Part shown: positions 42,642-50,654 of the stretch, piece after piece | Position numbering within the stretch: the first letter of the stretch is position 1 | Layout: the number at the start of each line of letters is the position of its first letter | Source: JAWKWH01 sp040830725 | GTDB taxonomy: Bacteria; Pseudomonadota; Alphaproteobacteria; Rhizobiales; Rhizobiaceae | Direction: 5' to 3' | Assembly (NCBI GenBank): GCA_040830725.1 | Contig: JBFOMG010000013.1 | Coordinates: 1-64,000, forward strand | DNA length: 64,000 bases | The notes under the pieces: model-generated | Database searches by the model: none | What the model saw: the letters and a program-made list of their open reading frames with translations, nothing else | Told to the model about the DNA's origin: nothing | Made by a program: the position numbers and the translations under genes

Positions 42642-42754
42642 ACGCGCGCATCTCACCACACCGCCGGACCCAAAGGCCCGGCAGCACAAACGCCCCGGAT
42701 CATACAACCATCACTACGTTTCATTCCTATAACACGCCTTTTACTTCGTGGCCA

Positions 42755-42783
42755 GAACGGATTGTTTCAGGAACAAACTGTTC
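42755..42783. promoter_or_regulatory. candidate operator repeats upstream of the XRE gene
   Basis: Two half-conserved dyads of the same design, GAAC-GGATT-GTTT at 42755-42767 and GAAC-AAACT-GTTC at 42771-42783, spaced 16 bp apart. The second ends 2 bp before the ATG. The spacing and position over the ribosome-binding region suit autorepression by the XRE protein. The assignment is inference from symmetry. Confidence 0.45.
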
Positions 42784-42785
42784 TT

Positions 42786-43112
42786 ATGAAACTGTTTGCG
42801 GACCGATTGCGAGAAAGAGCCGATGCGCTCGGCATTTCCAATGCCGAGGCGGCGCGGAGAGCCGGTCTCGATGAGCGGCGCTACGCCCACTACATCTCCG
42901 GGCGCAATGAACCCGACCTGGCCACGATGATCAGGATTGCCGACGTTCTCGGCACCACGCCAAACTGGTTGCTCGGCGTCGAGGAAATGGAAGAATCAGA
43001 CCCGAAAAAGGCGGCGCTTGTCGAGCGGTTCAAAAACGCCAGCCGCACCCTCGACCTGCGCGACGTCGAAACCTGCGTGATCCAGATCGAGGCTTTGGCC
43101 GCGAAGCGGTGA
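42786..43112 (+). CDS. XRE-family helix-turn-helix regulator
   Basis: A 108-residue repressor-like protein starting at ATG 42786 (MKLFADRLRERADALG). The HTH spans ISNAEAARRAGLDERRYAHYISGRNEPDLATMIRIADVL, ending TTPNWLLGV, the classic Cro/C1 pattern. A short C-terminal helix follows. It has no peptidase domain, so it is not self-cleaving. The longer frame from 42417 runs through repeat copy 3 and was rejected. It stands just before the AT-rich unknown cassette and could control both itself and that cassette. Confidence 0.88.
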   Translation: MKLFADRLRERADALGISNAEAARRAGLDERRYAHYISGRNEPDLATMIRIADVLGTTPNWLLGVEEMEESDPKKAALVERFKNASRTLDLRDVETCVIQIEALAAKR

Positions 43113-43260
43113 GGGGGTGGTTGGGGTGCGTCGCACTTCTCAGCAATGATGTGATCCCTGTTCAGACCTTAGGCGTGAATGCAGGTGGTTGAGGTGGGGG
43201 CAGTGGCGAAAAGAGGATGATACGCCAAAAACTGTGATATTGAGAATTGTCTTTCAATTA

Positions 43261-43287
43261 AGTCGAATTTCAATTCGGCTATTTTTC
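43261..43287 (+). terminator. probable terminator between the XRE gene and the AT-rich cassette
   Basis: AGTCGAA at 43261-43267 pairs with TTCGGCT at 43274-43280 (one G-T pair), followed by ATTTTTCT. A 7-bp stem with a good T-run, about 150 bp after the XRE stop, so the cassette likely has its own promoter. Confidence 0.6.
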
Positions 43288-43296
43288 TTCAAATTT

Positions 43297-43339
43297 CATA
43301 TACCTGTATATGTTTCTTTCTCACAAGGTTTCAACCTTG
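43297..43339. promoter_or_regulatory. two perfect dyads upstream of the unknown cassette
   Basis: CATATAC-CT-GTATATG at 43297-43312 and CAAGGTT-TC-AACCTTG at 43324-43339 are each perfect 7-bp inverted repeats with a 2-bp centre, with centres 27 bp apart. A -10-like TATACT follows at about 43352. This is how paired operator sites for a dimeric repressor look. The two dyads differ in sequence, so they may bind different proteins. Confidence 0.5.
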
Positions 43340-43487
43340 CATAGAAAATGCTATACTCTGAACCTAATTCGGTGTGACGAATCATTTCAAAGAATGTGTA
43401 CGTGAGCAATCGATGAATTAGACAATGATCCATACATTAGAGCTAACTAATTTCTGAACAATATTATGATTCAACTGGTGCCTGACT

Positions 43488-44075
43488 ATGAAAATACGAG
43501 CTGTCCAATTCATCGAATTTGCCTACGGTGATAAGAGAAGAGACCGAGCATCTGTAAAACGAATTCTCGATGATATTGAGAAGGATTATGATCCGGCTAC
43601 CGATCGCTACAAAAAATTTCGAGAGTCATTAGGCGCATACGAAGACGGCACTGTGAATGAGGGAGAATTTCTAAACTTCTACAAGATCGTAGCAGCGAAC
43701 AAGTCTGAAGCGTATAAGGTACTTGCGAAAAACTATGTAGATGCAAAAGATGATCATGGATTGATTTGGGATGGCCTACAAAGAGTGAGTGCAAAATTAG
43801 GTAAGCTCGAAGTAACAGCCTCGTGGTATCTTCATACAGATGCTTCAAATCAAAGAAGAATAGTGTTTCTAAACTTTAGAAAAGAGCCGTTCTCTCATCA
43901 ACACGAGAAAGGTCTTTTTACTCTTCTCCAAATAGCAGCGCCTGAGTCCGCGGGGGTAGGAATACTTAATGTCCAGTTCGCAACTCTGAACGTTAGTAGC
44001 CGTTTAGACGAATCCGAGTTGGTTTTTTTGGAGTCCAGAGCTGCGAAATTTGTGTCCATTGCAGAAACGTTGTGA
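43488..44075 (+). CDS. unknown protein of AT-rich cassette, 195 aa
   Basis: An unrecognised soluble protein, clearly richer in A+T than its surroundings and with different codon use, which points to horizontal transfer. The N-terminus MKIRAVQFIEFAYGDKRRD is followed by a helical charged region (residues 20-95). The middle reads LGKLEVTASWYLHTDASNQRRIVFLNF, like paired strands. It has no signal peptide, membrane segment or nuclease or NTPase motif that I can see. GTGA at 44072 marks overlap or near-overlap with the next gene, so the two form one translational unit. Function unknown. Confidence 0.7.
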   Translation: MKIRAVQFIEFAYGDKRRDRASVKRILDDIEKDYDPATDRYKKFRESLGAYEDGTVNEGEFLNFYKIVAANKSEAYKVLAKNYVDAKDDHGLIWDGLQRVSAKLGKLEVTASWYLHTDASNQRRIVFLNFRKEPFSHQHEKGLFTLLQIAAPESAGVGILNVQFATLNVSSRLDESELVFLESRAAKFVSIAETL

Positions 44076-44086
44076 GGTCGCTGGGT

Positions 44087-44920
44087 ATGCGTGTGAACCT
44101 GAAGATTCAATACAATGGTGGAATCGCGTCAGATGGTATGTTGGATTTTTATGATGGATCAACTTCCATTCAAGGATTTTCCCAATCTTTGAGTATCGCT
44201 ACCCATGCATTTATTAACAGCGATCACATCAAGAAAGCACCTGCATTAAAAGGTGCTCAGATTTATCTAAAAGCTGCTAGAAGAGGAAGCTTTATATCTG
44301 ATATCGCTATACTCATGGAGCAAAATCCAGCAATAACAGGAGCTATTGTTGGGTATAGTGCAAATATATTTTATGATTTTATAAAAGTACTTTACAGGAA
44401 GGTCACGGGCGTTTTTTCTGACAGTGATGTTGACACCAAGTCAGTTCAGAAAGCTCTGAAAAAGGAAGAGCCGTTTTTCGATGAGGTTGCCGAAAACATG
44501 GAGGGGAGTCTCCAACGCGCACATAGACCAATCGGTGATGGTGTCGAGACGATATCAATTGGAAGACCCCGATCAAGATTGATCTTACTTGACTTGGATA
44601 CAAAGAGCTGGGTGGAGACGCGCGACGAAACACCTGAGATTGATGATCTCACCGGAAACGTAACTAGATACAACGCCATAACGCGGAATGGCCGTGTATA
44701 TGTTGATCAATTGGGGAGAATTGTCCCATTCCGCGTCGGCACTAGCTATCCATTCAATCGGGTTGGTGTATTAACTTGGTCACTTCATGGAAGTAACTCT
44801 GGGCAGTTGGGCACAAAGCAGCTTCCCAAGAAAATAAGTTTTAGCGCAAATCAAATTCTATCTTCTAGCGAGAAGGTAAAGAGACTCATCCTGACAGACG
44901 CGCTACCGGCTGAGAATTAG
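44087..44920 (+). CDS. unknown protein of AT-rich cassette, 277 aa (possibly DUF7946-like)
   Basis: Second gene of the cassette. ATG 44087 (MRVNLKIQYNGGIASDG) has GAGG upstream; a GTG at 44072 overlapping the first gene's stop is the alternative. The N-terminal 95 residues, with LDFYDGSTSIQGFSQSLSIATHAFIN and KAARRGSFISDIAI, remind me of the uncharacterised DUF7946 group; I cannot confirm this. A moderately hydrophobic stretch, NPAITGAIVGYSANIFYDFIKVLY (about 99-122), could touch membrane. The C-terminal half (residues 150-270) looks beta-rich. It shares the AT-rich composition of its partner. Function unknown. Confidence 0.7.
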   Translation: MRVNLKIQYNGGIASDGMLDFYDGSTSIQGFSQSLSIATHAFINSDHIKKAPALKGAQIYLKAARRGSFISDIAILMEQNPAITGAIVGYSANIFYDFIKVLYRKVTGVFSDSDVDTKSVQKALKKEEPFFDEVAENMEGSLQRAHRPIGDGVETISIGRPRSRLILLDLDTKSWVETRDETPEIDDLTGNVTRYNAITRNGRVYVDQLGRIVPFRVGTSYPFNRVGVLTWSLHGSNSGQLGTKQLPKKISFSANQILSSSEKVKRLILTDALPAEN

Positions 44921-45125
44921 CAAGAGGGTATTCTATCCAAAAAGAACTCAAACTGCTTCGAACAGCTTATAGCGATCTCTGCTGTCGTTCTTCGCTGGAA
45001 CAGTCTCAATTTCCACTCAGTCTGTTGAAACGATGCTCCAGTACACCGGAAATGATATTTCACCGCTGACTGGAGTCGCCGACAAGACCGCAGATGGCGC
45101 GTCAAATACTGCCTTTGTGGTTAGC

Positions 45126-47801
45126 CTACTTCCCCAGCGGTTTCTCCGTCCTGCCAACCGTCATCTCATCGAGCGTATTCTTTCTGAACAGGCCCTTACC
45201 TGATTTGGCAGCAGAGCGCCGTGCTTTCTGCGTGTTCTCCACCCCGGCGTCGCGGGCCAGCGGGTCGTCGGCCACCGCCAGTTCCACCTCGCGCAGCCGC
45301 TTGATCTCGTCGCGCAGGCGGGCCGCCTCTTCGAAATCCAGATCGGCGGCGGCATCGCGCATCGCCTTTTCCAGATGTTCCAGATGCGCGGCGAGGTTGT
45401 TGCCGACCAGCACGTCGGCGTCCTTGGCCGTGGCGGATTTGATCTCGGCGGTGACGTGGTCACGCTCATAGACCGAATCGAGAATGTCGGCGATGTTCTT
45501 TTTCACACTTTCCGGCGTGATGCCGTTGGCCTCGTTCCAGGCGGATTGTTTCTCTCGGCGGCGCGAGGTCTCGGCCATCGCCCGCTCCATCGAACCGGTG
45601 ACCTGATCGGCGTAAAGAATGACCTTGCCGTCCACGTTGCGCGCGGCTCGGCCGATGGTCTGCACCAGCGAGGTTTCGGAGCGCAGGAACCCTTCCTTGT
45701 CGGCGTCGAGAATGGCCACAAAGGCGCATTCGGGAATGTCCAGCCCCTCGCGCAACAGGTTGATACCGACGAGACAATCAAACGCGCCAAGACGAAGATC
45801 GCGGATGATCTCGATGCGTTCCAGCGTGTCGATGTCGGAATGCATGTAGCGCACGCGCACGCCCTGCTCGTGCAGATATTCGGTCAGGTCTTCGGCCATG
45901 CGCTTGGTCAGCACGGTGACAAGCGTGCGGTAGCCGGCCTTGGCGACGTCGCGGATCTCGCCCAGCACATCGTCGACCTGGGTGGTGGCGGGGCGCACCT
46001 CCACCGGCGGGTCGATCAGCCCGGTGGGGCGGATCACCTGTTCGGCAAACCCGCCGCCCGACTGTTCCAGCTCCCAGCCGCCGGGTGTGGCCGACACGGT
46101 GATGGTCGACGGGCGCATGGCGTCCCACTCCTCGAACCTGAGCGGGCGGTTGTCCATGCATGACGGCAGGCGGAAACCGTATTCGGCCAGTGTCGCCTTG
46201 CGGCGGAAGTCGCCGCGATACATGCCGCCGATCTGCGGCACGGTGACGTGGCTTTCGTCGACGAAGACGATGGCGTTGTCGGGGATATATTCAAACAGCG
46301 TCGGCGGCGGCTCGCCCGGTTTGCGGCCGGTCAGATAGCGCGAATAGTTTTCAATTCCCGCGCACGAGCCGGTGGCTTCCAGCATTTCCAGATCAAAGCG
46401 GGTGCGCTGTTCCAGCCGCTGCGCCTCCAGCAGGCGGCCGGCGGCCTCCAGCTCGGCAAGCCGGTGCTTCATCTCTTCCTTGATCGACTTGATCGCCTGG
46501 TTGAGCGTCGGGCGCGGCGTCACATAGTGCGAATTGGCGTAGATTTTGACACTCTTCAGATCACCGGTCTTGGCGCCCGTCAGCGGGTCGAACTCGGTGA
46601 TCGACTCGATCTCGTCGCCAAACAGCGATATGCGCCAGGCGCTGTCCTCCAGGTGGGCTGGAAAGATCTCGATCGTGTCGCCGCGCACGCGGAAGGAACC
46701 ACGGACGAAATTGATGTCCTGGCGCTTGTATTGCTGGGCGACGAGGTCGGCGAGCAACTGCCGCTGGTCGAGCCGGTCGCCGATTTTCATCTCAAACGTC
46801 ATCGCCGTATAGGTCTCGACCGAGCCGATACCGTAGATGCAGGAGACCGAGGCGACGATCACCACATCGTCGCGCTCCAAAAGCGCGCGGGTGGCCGAGT
46901 GGCGCATGCGGTCGATCTGCTCGTTGATCGACGACTCCTTCTCGATATAGGTGTCGGTGCGCGGCACATAGGCCTCCGGCTGGTAGTAGTCGTAATAGGA
47001 GACGAAATATTCCACCGCATTGTCGGGGAAGAAGGATTTCATCTCGCCATAGAGCTGGGCGGCCAGCGTCTTGTTGGGCGCCAGAATCAGCGCCGGGCGC
47101 TGGGTCTGCTCGATCACCTTGGCCATGGTGAAGGTTTTGCCGGAGCCGGTGACGCCGAGCAGCACCTGAGAGCGCTCGTCATTGCCGATGCCCTCGACGA
47201 GATCGGCAATCGCCGTCGGCTGGTCGCCGGCAGGCTCGAATTCCGACGCCATGGCAAGTGCGATGCCGCCTTCGGATTTCTCCGGCCGTTCGGGGCGGTG
47301 CGGTGTCCACACCTCGCCGTGCTTGATCAGCGGATTGCCTTCGGAGATCAGTTTCGACAGCGCCTCCACCGTGGCGGTGACCCCGGTGGTCGAGGCCATG
47401 CCCTTGGCTTCTTCCAGCGTCACGTCGAGGCCGGCGACCGGCATCAGCCCTGCCGCGGCGCGCTCGGTCGGGTCGTTGGAACCACCGATGGAGGCGCCGC
47501 CGCCGGTACGTTTGGAGCCGATTTCCGTCTTATCGCTGCCGGGCCGCTTCGCGGACGCGCGGTCGCGCTTGCGGCCCTGCGGGCCGGTTTCACCTTTTTT
47601 GCCGGCCTTCACCCGGTGCTTGCCGGCCTTGGAGCGGATGTCGCGCATCTCCGCCTTGCGGGCCGATTCCTCGGCCTCGCGCTCAAGCTGTTCGGCCCAG
47701 TCGGCCACCGAACCCTCCAGCGGCGAACCGGTCAGTTCCGCTTGCGGATTTTCCTCACAACCGGCGGGTCTTCCGGTTTTCTTTTCTCGCGATCTGGCCA
47801 T
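45126..47801 (-). CDS. uvrB: excinuclease ABC subunit B
   Basis: A protein of about 891 residues from ATG 47801 (MARSREKK). The UvrB core begins near residue 187 (FEPAGDQPTAIADLVEG). LLGVTGSGKTFTMA is Walker A, SYYDYYQPEAYVP the beta-hairpin, VDESHVT motif II, and QTIGRAARN motif VI. A UVR coiled domain (AMRDAAADLDFEEAARLRDEIKRL) and a basic tail follow. It clamps damaged DNA for UvrC. The first ~185 residues are an extra Lys/Arg-rich extension absent from E. coli UvrB. No alphaproteobacterial SOS box (GTTC-N7-GTTC) is visible upstream. Confidence 0.97.
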   Translation of the reverse strand: MARSREKKTGRPAGCEENPQAELTGSPLEGSVADWAEQLEREAEESARKAEMRDIRSKAGKHRVKAGKKGETGPQGRKRDRASAKRPGSDKTEIGSKRTGGGASIGGSNDPTERAAAGLMPVAGLDVTLEEAKGMASTTGVTATVEALSKLISEGNPLIKHGEVWTPHRPERPEKSEGGIALAMASEFEPAGDQPTAIADLVEGIGNDERSQVLLGVTGSGKTFTMAKVIEQTQRPALILAPNKTLAAQLYGEMKSFFPDNAVEYFVSYYDYYQPEAYVPRTDTYIEKESSINEQIDRMRHSATRALLERDDVVIVASVSCIYGIGSVETYTAMTFEMKIGDRLDQRQLLADLVAQQYKRQDINFVRGSFRVRGDTIEIFPAHLEDSAWRISLFGDEIESITEFDPLTGAKTGDLKSVKIYANSHYVTPRPTLNQAIKSIKEEMKHRLAELEAAGRLLEAQRLEQRTRFDLEMLEATGSCAGIENYSRYLTGRKPGEPPPTLFEYIPDNAIVFVDESHVTVPQIGGMYRGDFRRKATLAEYGFRLPSCMDNRPLRFEEWDAMRPSTITVSATPGGWELEQSGGGFAEQVIRPTGLIDPPVEVRPATTQVDDVLGEIRDVAKAGYRTLVTVLTKRMAEDLTEYLHEQGVRVRYMHSDIDTLERIEIIRDLRLGAFDCLVGINLLREGLDIPECAFVAILDADKEGFLRSETSLVQTIGRAARNVDGKVILYADQVTGSMERAMAETSRRREKQSAWNEANGITPESVKKNIADILDSVYERDHVTAEIKSATAKDADVLVGNNLAAHLEHLEKAMRDAAADLDFEEAARLRDEIKRLREVELAVADDPLARDAGVENTQKARRSAAKSGKGLFRKNTLDEMTVGRTEKPLGK

Positions 47802-48053
47802 GGCCGGAATATGGAGACCATTTGAGAAAATGGGAAGGCCGCAGCCGATCAAAAGCAGTGCAGCGGCCGGGCTACTGACAGAAGGTTGTCAGGAGCACCG
47901 GATGGTTACTTGCCTGTCCGGTCAGGCGGTGGAAGGCGGGATATCGTGAAATCGGGAGGAGCACGAATTTCGGTTTAAGCCACGGTTGCAGGCTGGATGA
48001 TTTTGCAACACACTGGCGTGGCATGGGGAATATGCCGGGCTGGAGGAATATCC

Positions 48054-49523
48054 GTGCCATCAGACACAATCGCGCCACAACCGGCGGGTCAACCGCCGGG
48101 CATCCGTGGAGGCCGGATACAAGCGGAAGCAGCCGTTGACGCGCACCGCCCCTTTGCGCCCGAACCGCGAACCAAACCGGCCGGTTATATCGAGACGCTG
48201 CGACACCTTTACAGCAATCCGATCAATTTGCTGACCGAGGAGCACTACAAAAGGGATTTCATTCGCAACCGCAAATTCGGCTTGTCGGCGGTTTTCCTGA
48301 ACGATCCGGGTCTGGTCCGGCACGTTTTTGTCGACAATCCCGGAAACTACAGCATCGACCCGATCCGCAAATTGCTGTTGTTCCGCAATTTCGGAAAGGG
48401 CATGGCAACCGTGGACGGCGAGGAGTGGCGGCTTTCCCGATCAACCGCCACACCGCATTTCACCCGCGCTTACCTTGCGGACTATGCCGATGATATTTCG
48501 CGGATCGTTGCGCATTCGCTCGAAACTACAGAGCCCGGGCGCGCCTTTGATCTGTTTGATCTGATTTCCCGCATCACATTCGAATCGGCGATGAAATGCT
48601 TCTTTTCGGCCGCGAAGGATTCTTCGTTCTTGCCGATCATGAAATCCAATACCGTCTACATGGAACAGAATCTCGCTTTGGATCTGATGGACCTCTGGCG
48701 GGCGCCATATTTTGTACCCCGGATTCTGAAACGGTCTGCCGCAAGCCATGGCAGGTTTATGCGCCGCCGAATGGCTGCCATGTTCGACCGGCGCAGCATT
48801 GGCGGGTGTCCGGCCGGGCACGCCCGCAGTGATCTGCTGGATTCACTGGTTGGCTACTCCAATGCCTGCGGCGGCACTCGAAAGGGCAAGAAATGGGCAC
48901 TCGACAATATGGGGACAATGCTTGGTGCATCGTTCGATACGACGGGGCAATCGGTGAGTTGGACGATCCGGTTTCTATCACAATCGCCTGAGAGCCTGCG
49001 GCGTGTGCGGGCTGAAATCGACGCCGGGCGGCATGATGGTAAACCACCGCACAGGTGGGGTTCGGTGCTGCCATATACACTCGCCGCATTCCGCGAGGCG
49101 CTGCGAATATACCCGGTAATTCCTGCTTTCTCTCGCATCGCGCTCGGCGAGGACACCATCGGCAGCCACAAGATCGGCAAAGGTGAGTTCGTAGTGGCCA
49201 ATATCTGGGCCATGCACCGCAACCGCCGGATTTGGGATCAGGCCGATGCCTTTATACCGGACCGGTTCATGCCCGGCGGCGAGGCGGCGGAAAACAGCGG
49301 TTGGTATATGCCGTTTGGAACCGGACGCCGCACCTGCATCGGCCGGCAATATGCGGAGATCGAGGCAGTGATCATTCTGGCGATACTGTTGCGGCGTTAC
49401 GATTTTGCACCAGCTGACGAAGAGCAGGCAAAACCGGTTTGGCGGGGAACACTTCGGTGTGAATCACCGATGCATTTTGTTGTTCGCGAGCGCCAAACGT
49501 CCGGTTCGCGGGAGAAGCGATGA
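48054..49523 (+). CDS. cytochrome P450
   Basis: A 489-residue P450. GTG 48054 is the likely start, with TGGAGGA six bases before it; an ATG at 47997 lacks such a site. The I-helix has MLGASFDTTGQSVSW, the ExxR pair is in FREALRIYP, and the heme loop reads PFGTGRRTCIGRQYAEIE with the cysteine ligand. It hydroxylates an unknown, probably lipid-like, substrate. It has no N-terminal anchor. No dedicated ferredoxin partner is adjacent. The stop overlaps the next gene by four bases. Confidence 0.92.
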   Translation: MPSDTIAPQPAGQPPGIRGGRIQAEAAVDAHRPFAPEPRTKPAGYIETLRHLYSNPINLLTEEHYKRDFIRNRKFGLSAVFLNDPGLVRHVFVDNPGNYSIDPIRKLLLFRNFGKGMATVDGEEWRLSRSTATPHFTRAYLADYADDISRIVAHSLETTEPGRAFDLFDLISRITFESAMKCFFSAAKDSSFLPIMKSNTVYMEQNLALDLMDLWRAPYFVPRILKRSAASHGRFMRRRMAAMFDRRSIGGCPAGHARSDLLDSLVGYSNACGGTRKGKKWALDNMGTMLGASFDTTGQSVSWTIRFLSQSPESLRRVRAEIDAGRHDGKPPHRWGSVLPYTLAAFREALRIYPVIPAFSRIALGEDTIGSHKIGKGEFVVANIWAMHRNRRIWDQADAFIPDRFMPGGEAAENSGWYMPFGTGRRTCIGRQYAEIEAVIILAILLRRYDFAPADEEQAKPVWRGTLRCESPMHFVVRERQTSGSREKR

Positions 49524-50476
49524 CCCAGGAACCCGGCGAACTGAAAGAATGGCTGCCCGATGAAGAGCAGTTGAAGCGGATCGCCGAGGCGGTGGCGGTT
49601 TACAATGCCGGCCGTCCGGAAAAGGCGGCGGCGATGAAGCGGCGCATGGTGATGATGCTGGGACCGTTTGCGGTGATTGTCACGGCCGTCGCGATCATCG
49701 GGCTGGCGACGGGTCTGATGTTCATCACCGGCATTGCGGTCGGCGTGGCGATTTTCGGCGGCATGATCGTGCTGTCGATCGCCCGCAAACCGGCACGAAA
49801 CTTCCAGCAGCAATTGCGCGCGAAGATGTTTCCGGAAATTTTCGGCTTCATCGATGATTTCCAGTACCAGCATGGCCATGCTGCAGGATTTCTGGGACCG
49901 CTGGAGGCAACGGGACTGCTCAGCTACACCAGCGCCAGCCATGATGACTGGTTTGCCGGCAGCTATGACGGCGTGCGGTTTGAACTGGCCGAGACGCATC
50001 TGAAAAAGAAATCCGGCAAGAACACCCGCACCATTTTCGACGGGCTGATCTTTCATATCCGGCTCGACAGCCGGTTTCGCGGCCTGCTGCTGGCACAAAA
50101 GAAGGCCGATGTGGTGACCAAGTTTTTCCGCGACCTGTTCGGCAACAAGCTGAAGGAACTGCAGACCGGTATCGGCGACATCGACGCTACCCACGATTTT
50201 CGCACCAATGCCGAAGGGCCGGAACCGGCACAACTGGCCGCCAGAATGGCCAAGGCGCTCGACTGGCTGGCCGACACCTGGCCGCACGGACCGGTGCAGA
50301 TCGCCTTTGCCGATGCCGATTGCTACCTGCTGCTTGCGGCCACAAAGGACCATTTCGAGCTGCCGGGCATCACGCAGGGAGACATCGATTTTGACCGCCA
50401 CATCCTGCCGATGATCCGCGACATGGCGACGCTGCTGGCAATCGCCAGCCTGATCGGCAAAGTGGACGGCAGGTGA
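49520..50476 (+). CDS. DUF3137 family membrane protein
   Basis: A 318-residue protein with two adjoining hydrophobic segments (about residues 46-66 and 67-88). A large soluble part then carries the DUF3137 pattern: MFPEIFGFIDDFQYQHG, GSYDGVRFELAETHLKKKSG, FDGLIFHI and FIDI-like strands. Function unknown. The start ATG overlaps the P450 stop (ATGA), so translation is coupled. P450 and DUF3137 side by side may be chance or may mark a membrane lipid task. Confidence 0.82.
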   Translation: MTQEPGELKEWLPDEEQLKRIAEAVAVYNAGRPEKAAAMKRRMVMMLGPFAVIVTAVAIIGLATGLMFITGIAVGVAIFGGMIVLSIARKPARNFQQQLRAKMFPEIFGFIDDFQYQHGHAAGFLGPLEATGLLSYTSASHDDWFAGSYDGVRFELAETHLKKKSGKNTRTIFDGLIFHIRLDSRFRGLLLAQKKADVVTKFFRDLFGNKLKELQTGIGDIDATHDFRTNAEGPEPAQLAARMAKALDWLADTWPHGPVQIAFADADCYLLLAATKDHFELPGITQGDIDFDRHILPMIRDMATLLAIASLIGKVDGR

Positions 50477-50654
50477 GCGAGCCTAATGCGCGGCACGAAC
50501 AGCGATTGTGCAAACACCGGACCGAATGCCCAATAGCGCAGATCCCCCGGCCGGCGATGGTGTCTTTCCGGTAAGGATCACTTTGGCAACTTCCCGGGGT
50601 GCACCCCATCAGGCAGGTGTCTGAAACTGCAATCTGTGGTGAACCGAGGCGGCG

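Noticed and set aside
42417..42785. N-terminal extension of the XRE gene
   Set aside because: Reads through repeat copy 3; conserved XRE start is the ATG at 42786.
46248..47825. 525-codon open frame on the plus strand opposite uvrB
   Set aside because: Entirely antisense to a clear UvrB; long antisense frames are expected in GC-rich coding DNA and no family features are present.
47802..47960. SOS box for uvrB
   Set aside because: No GTTC-N7-GTTC or its complement is present in the upstream stretch.
50580..50625. Palindrome GGGGTGCACCCC between convergent genes as terminator
   Set aside because: Perfect dyad but no T-run on either side; too little to call.
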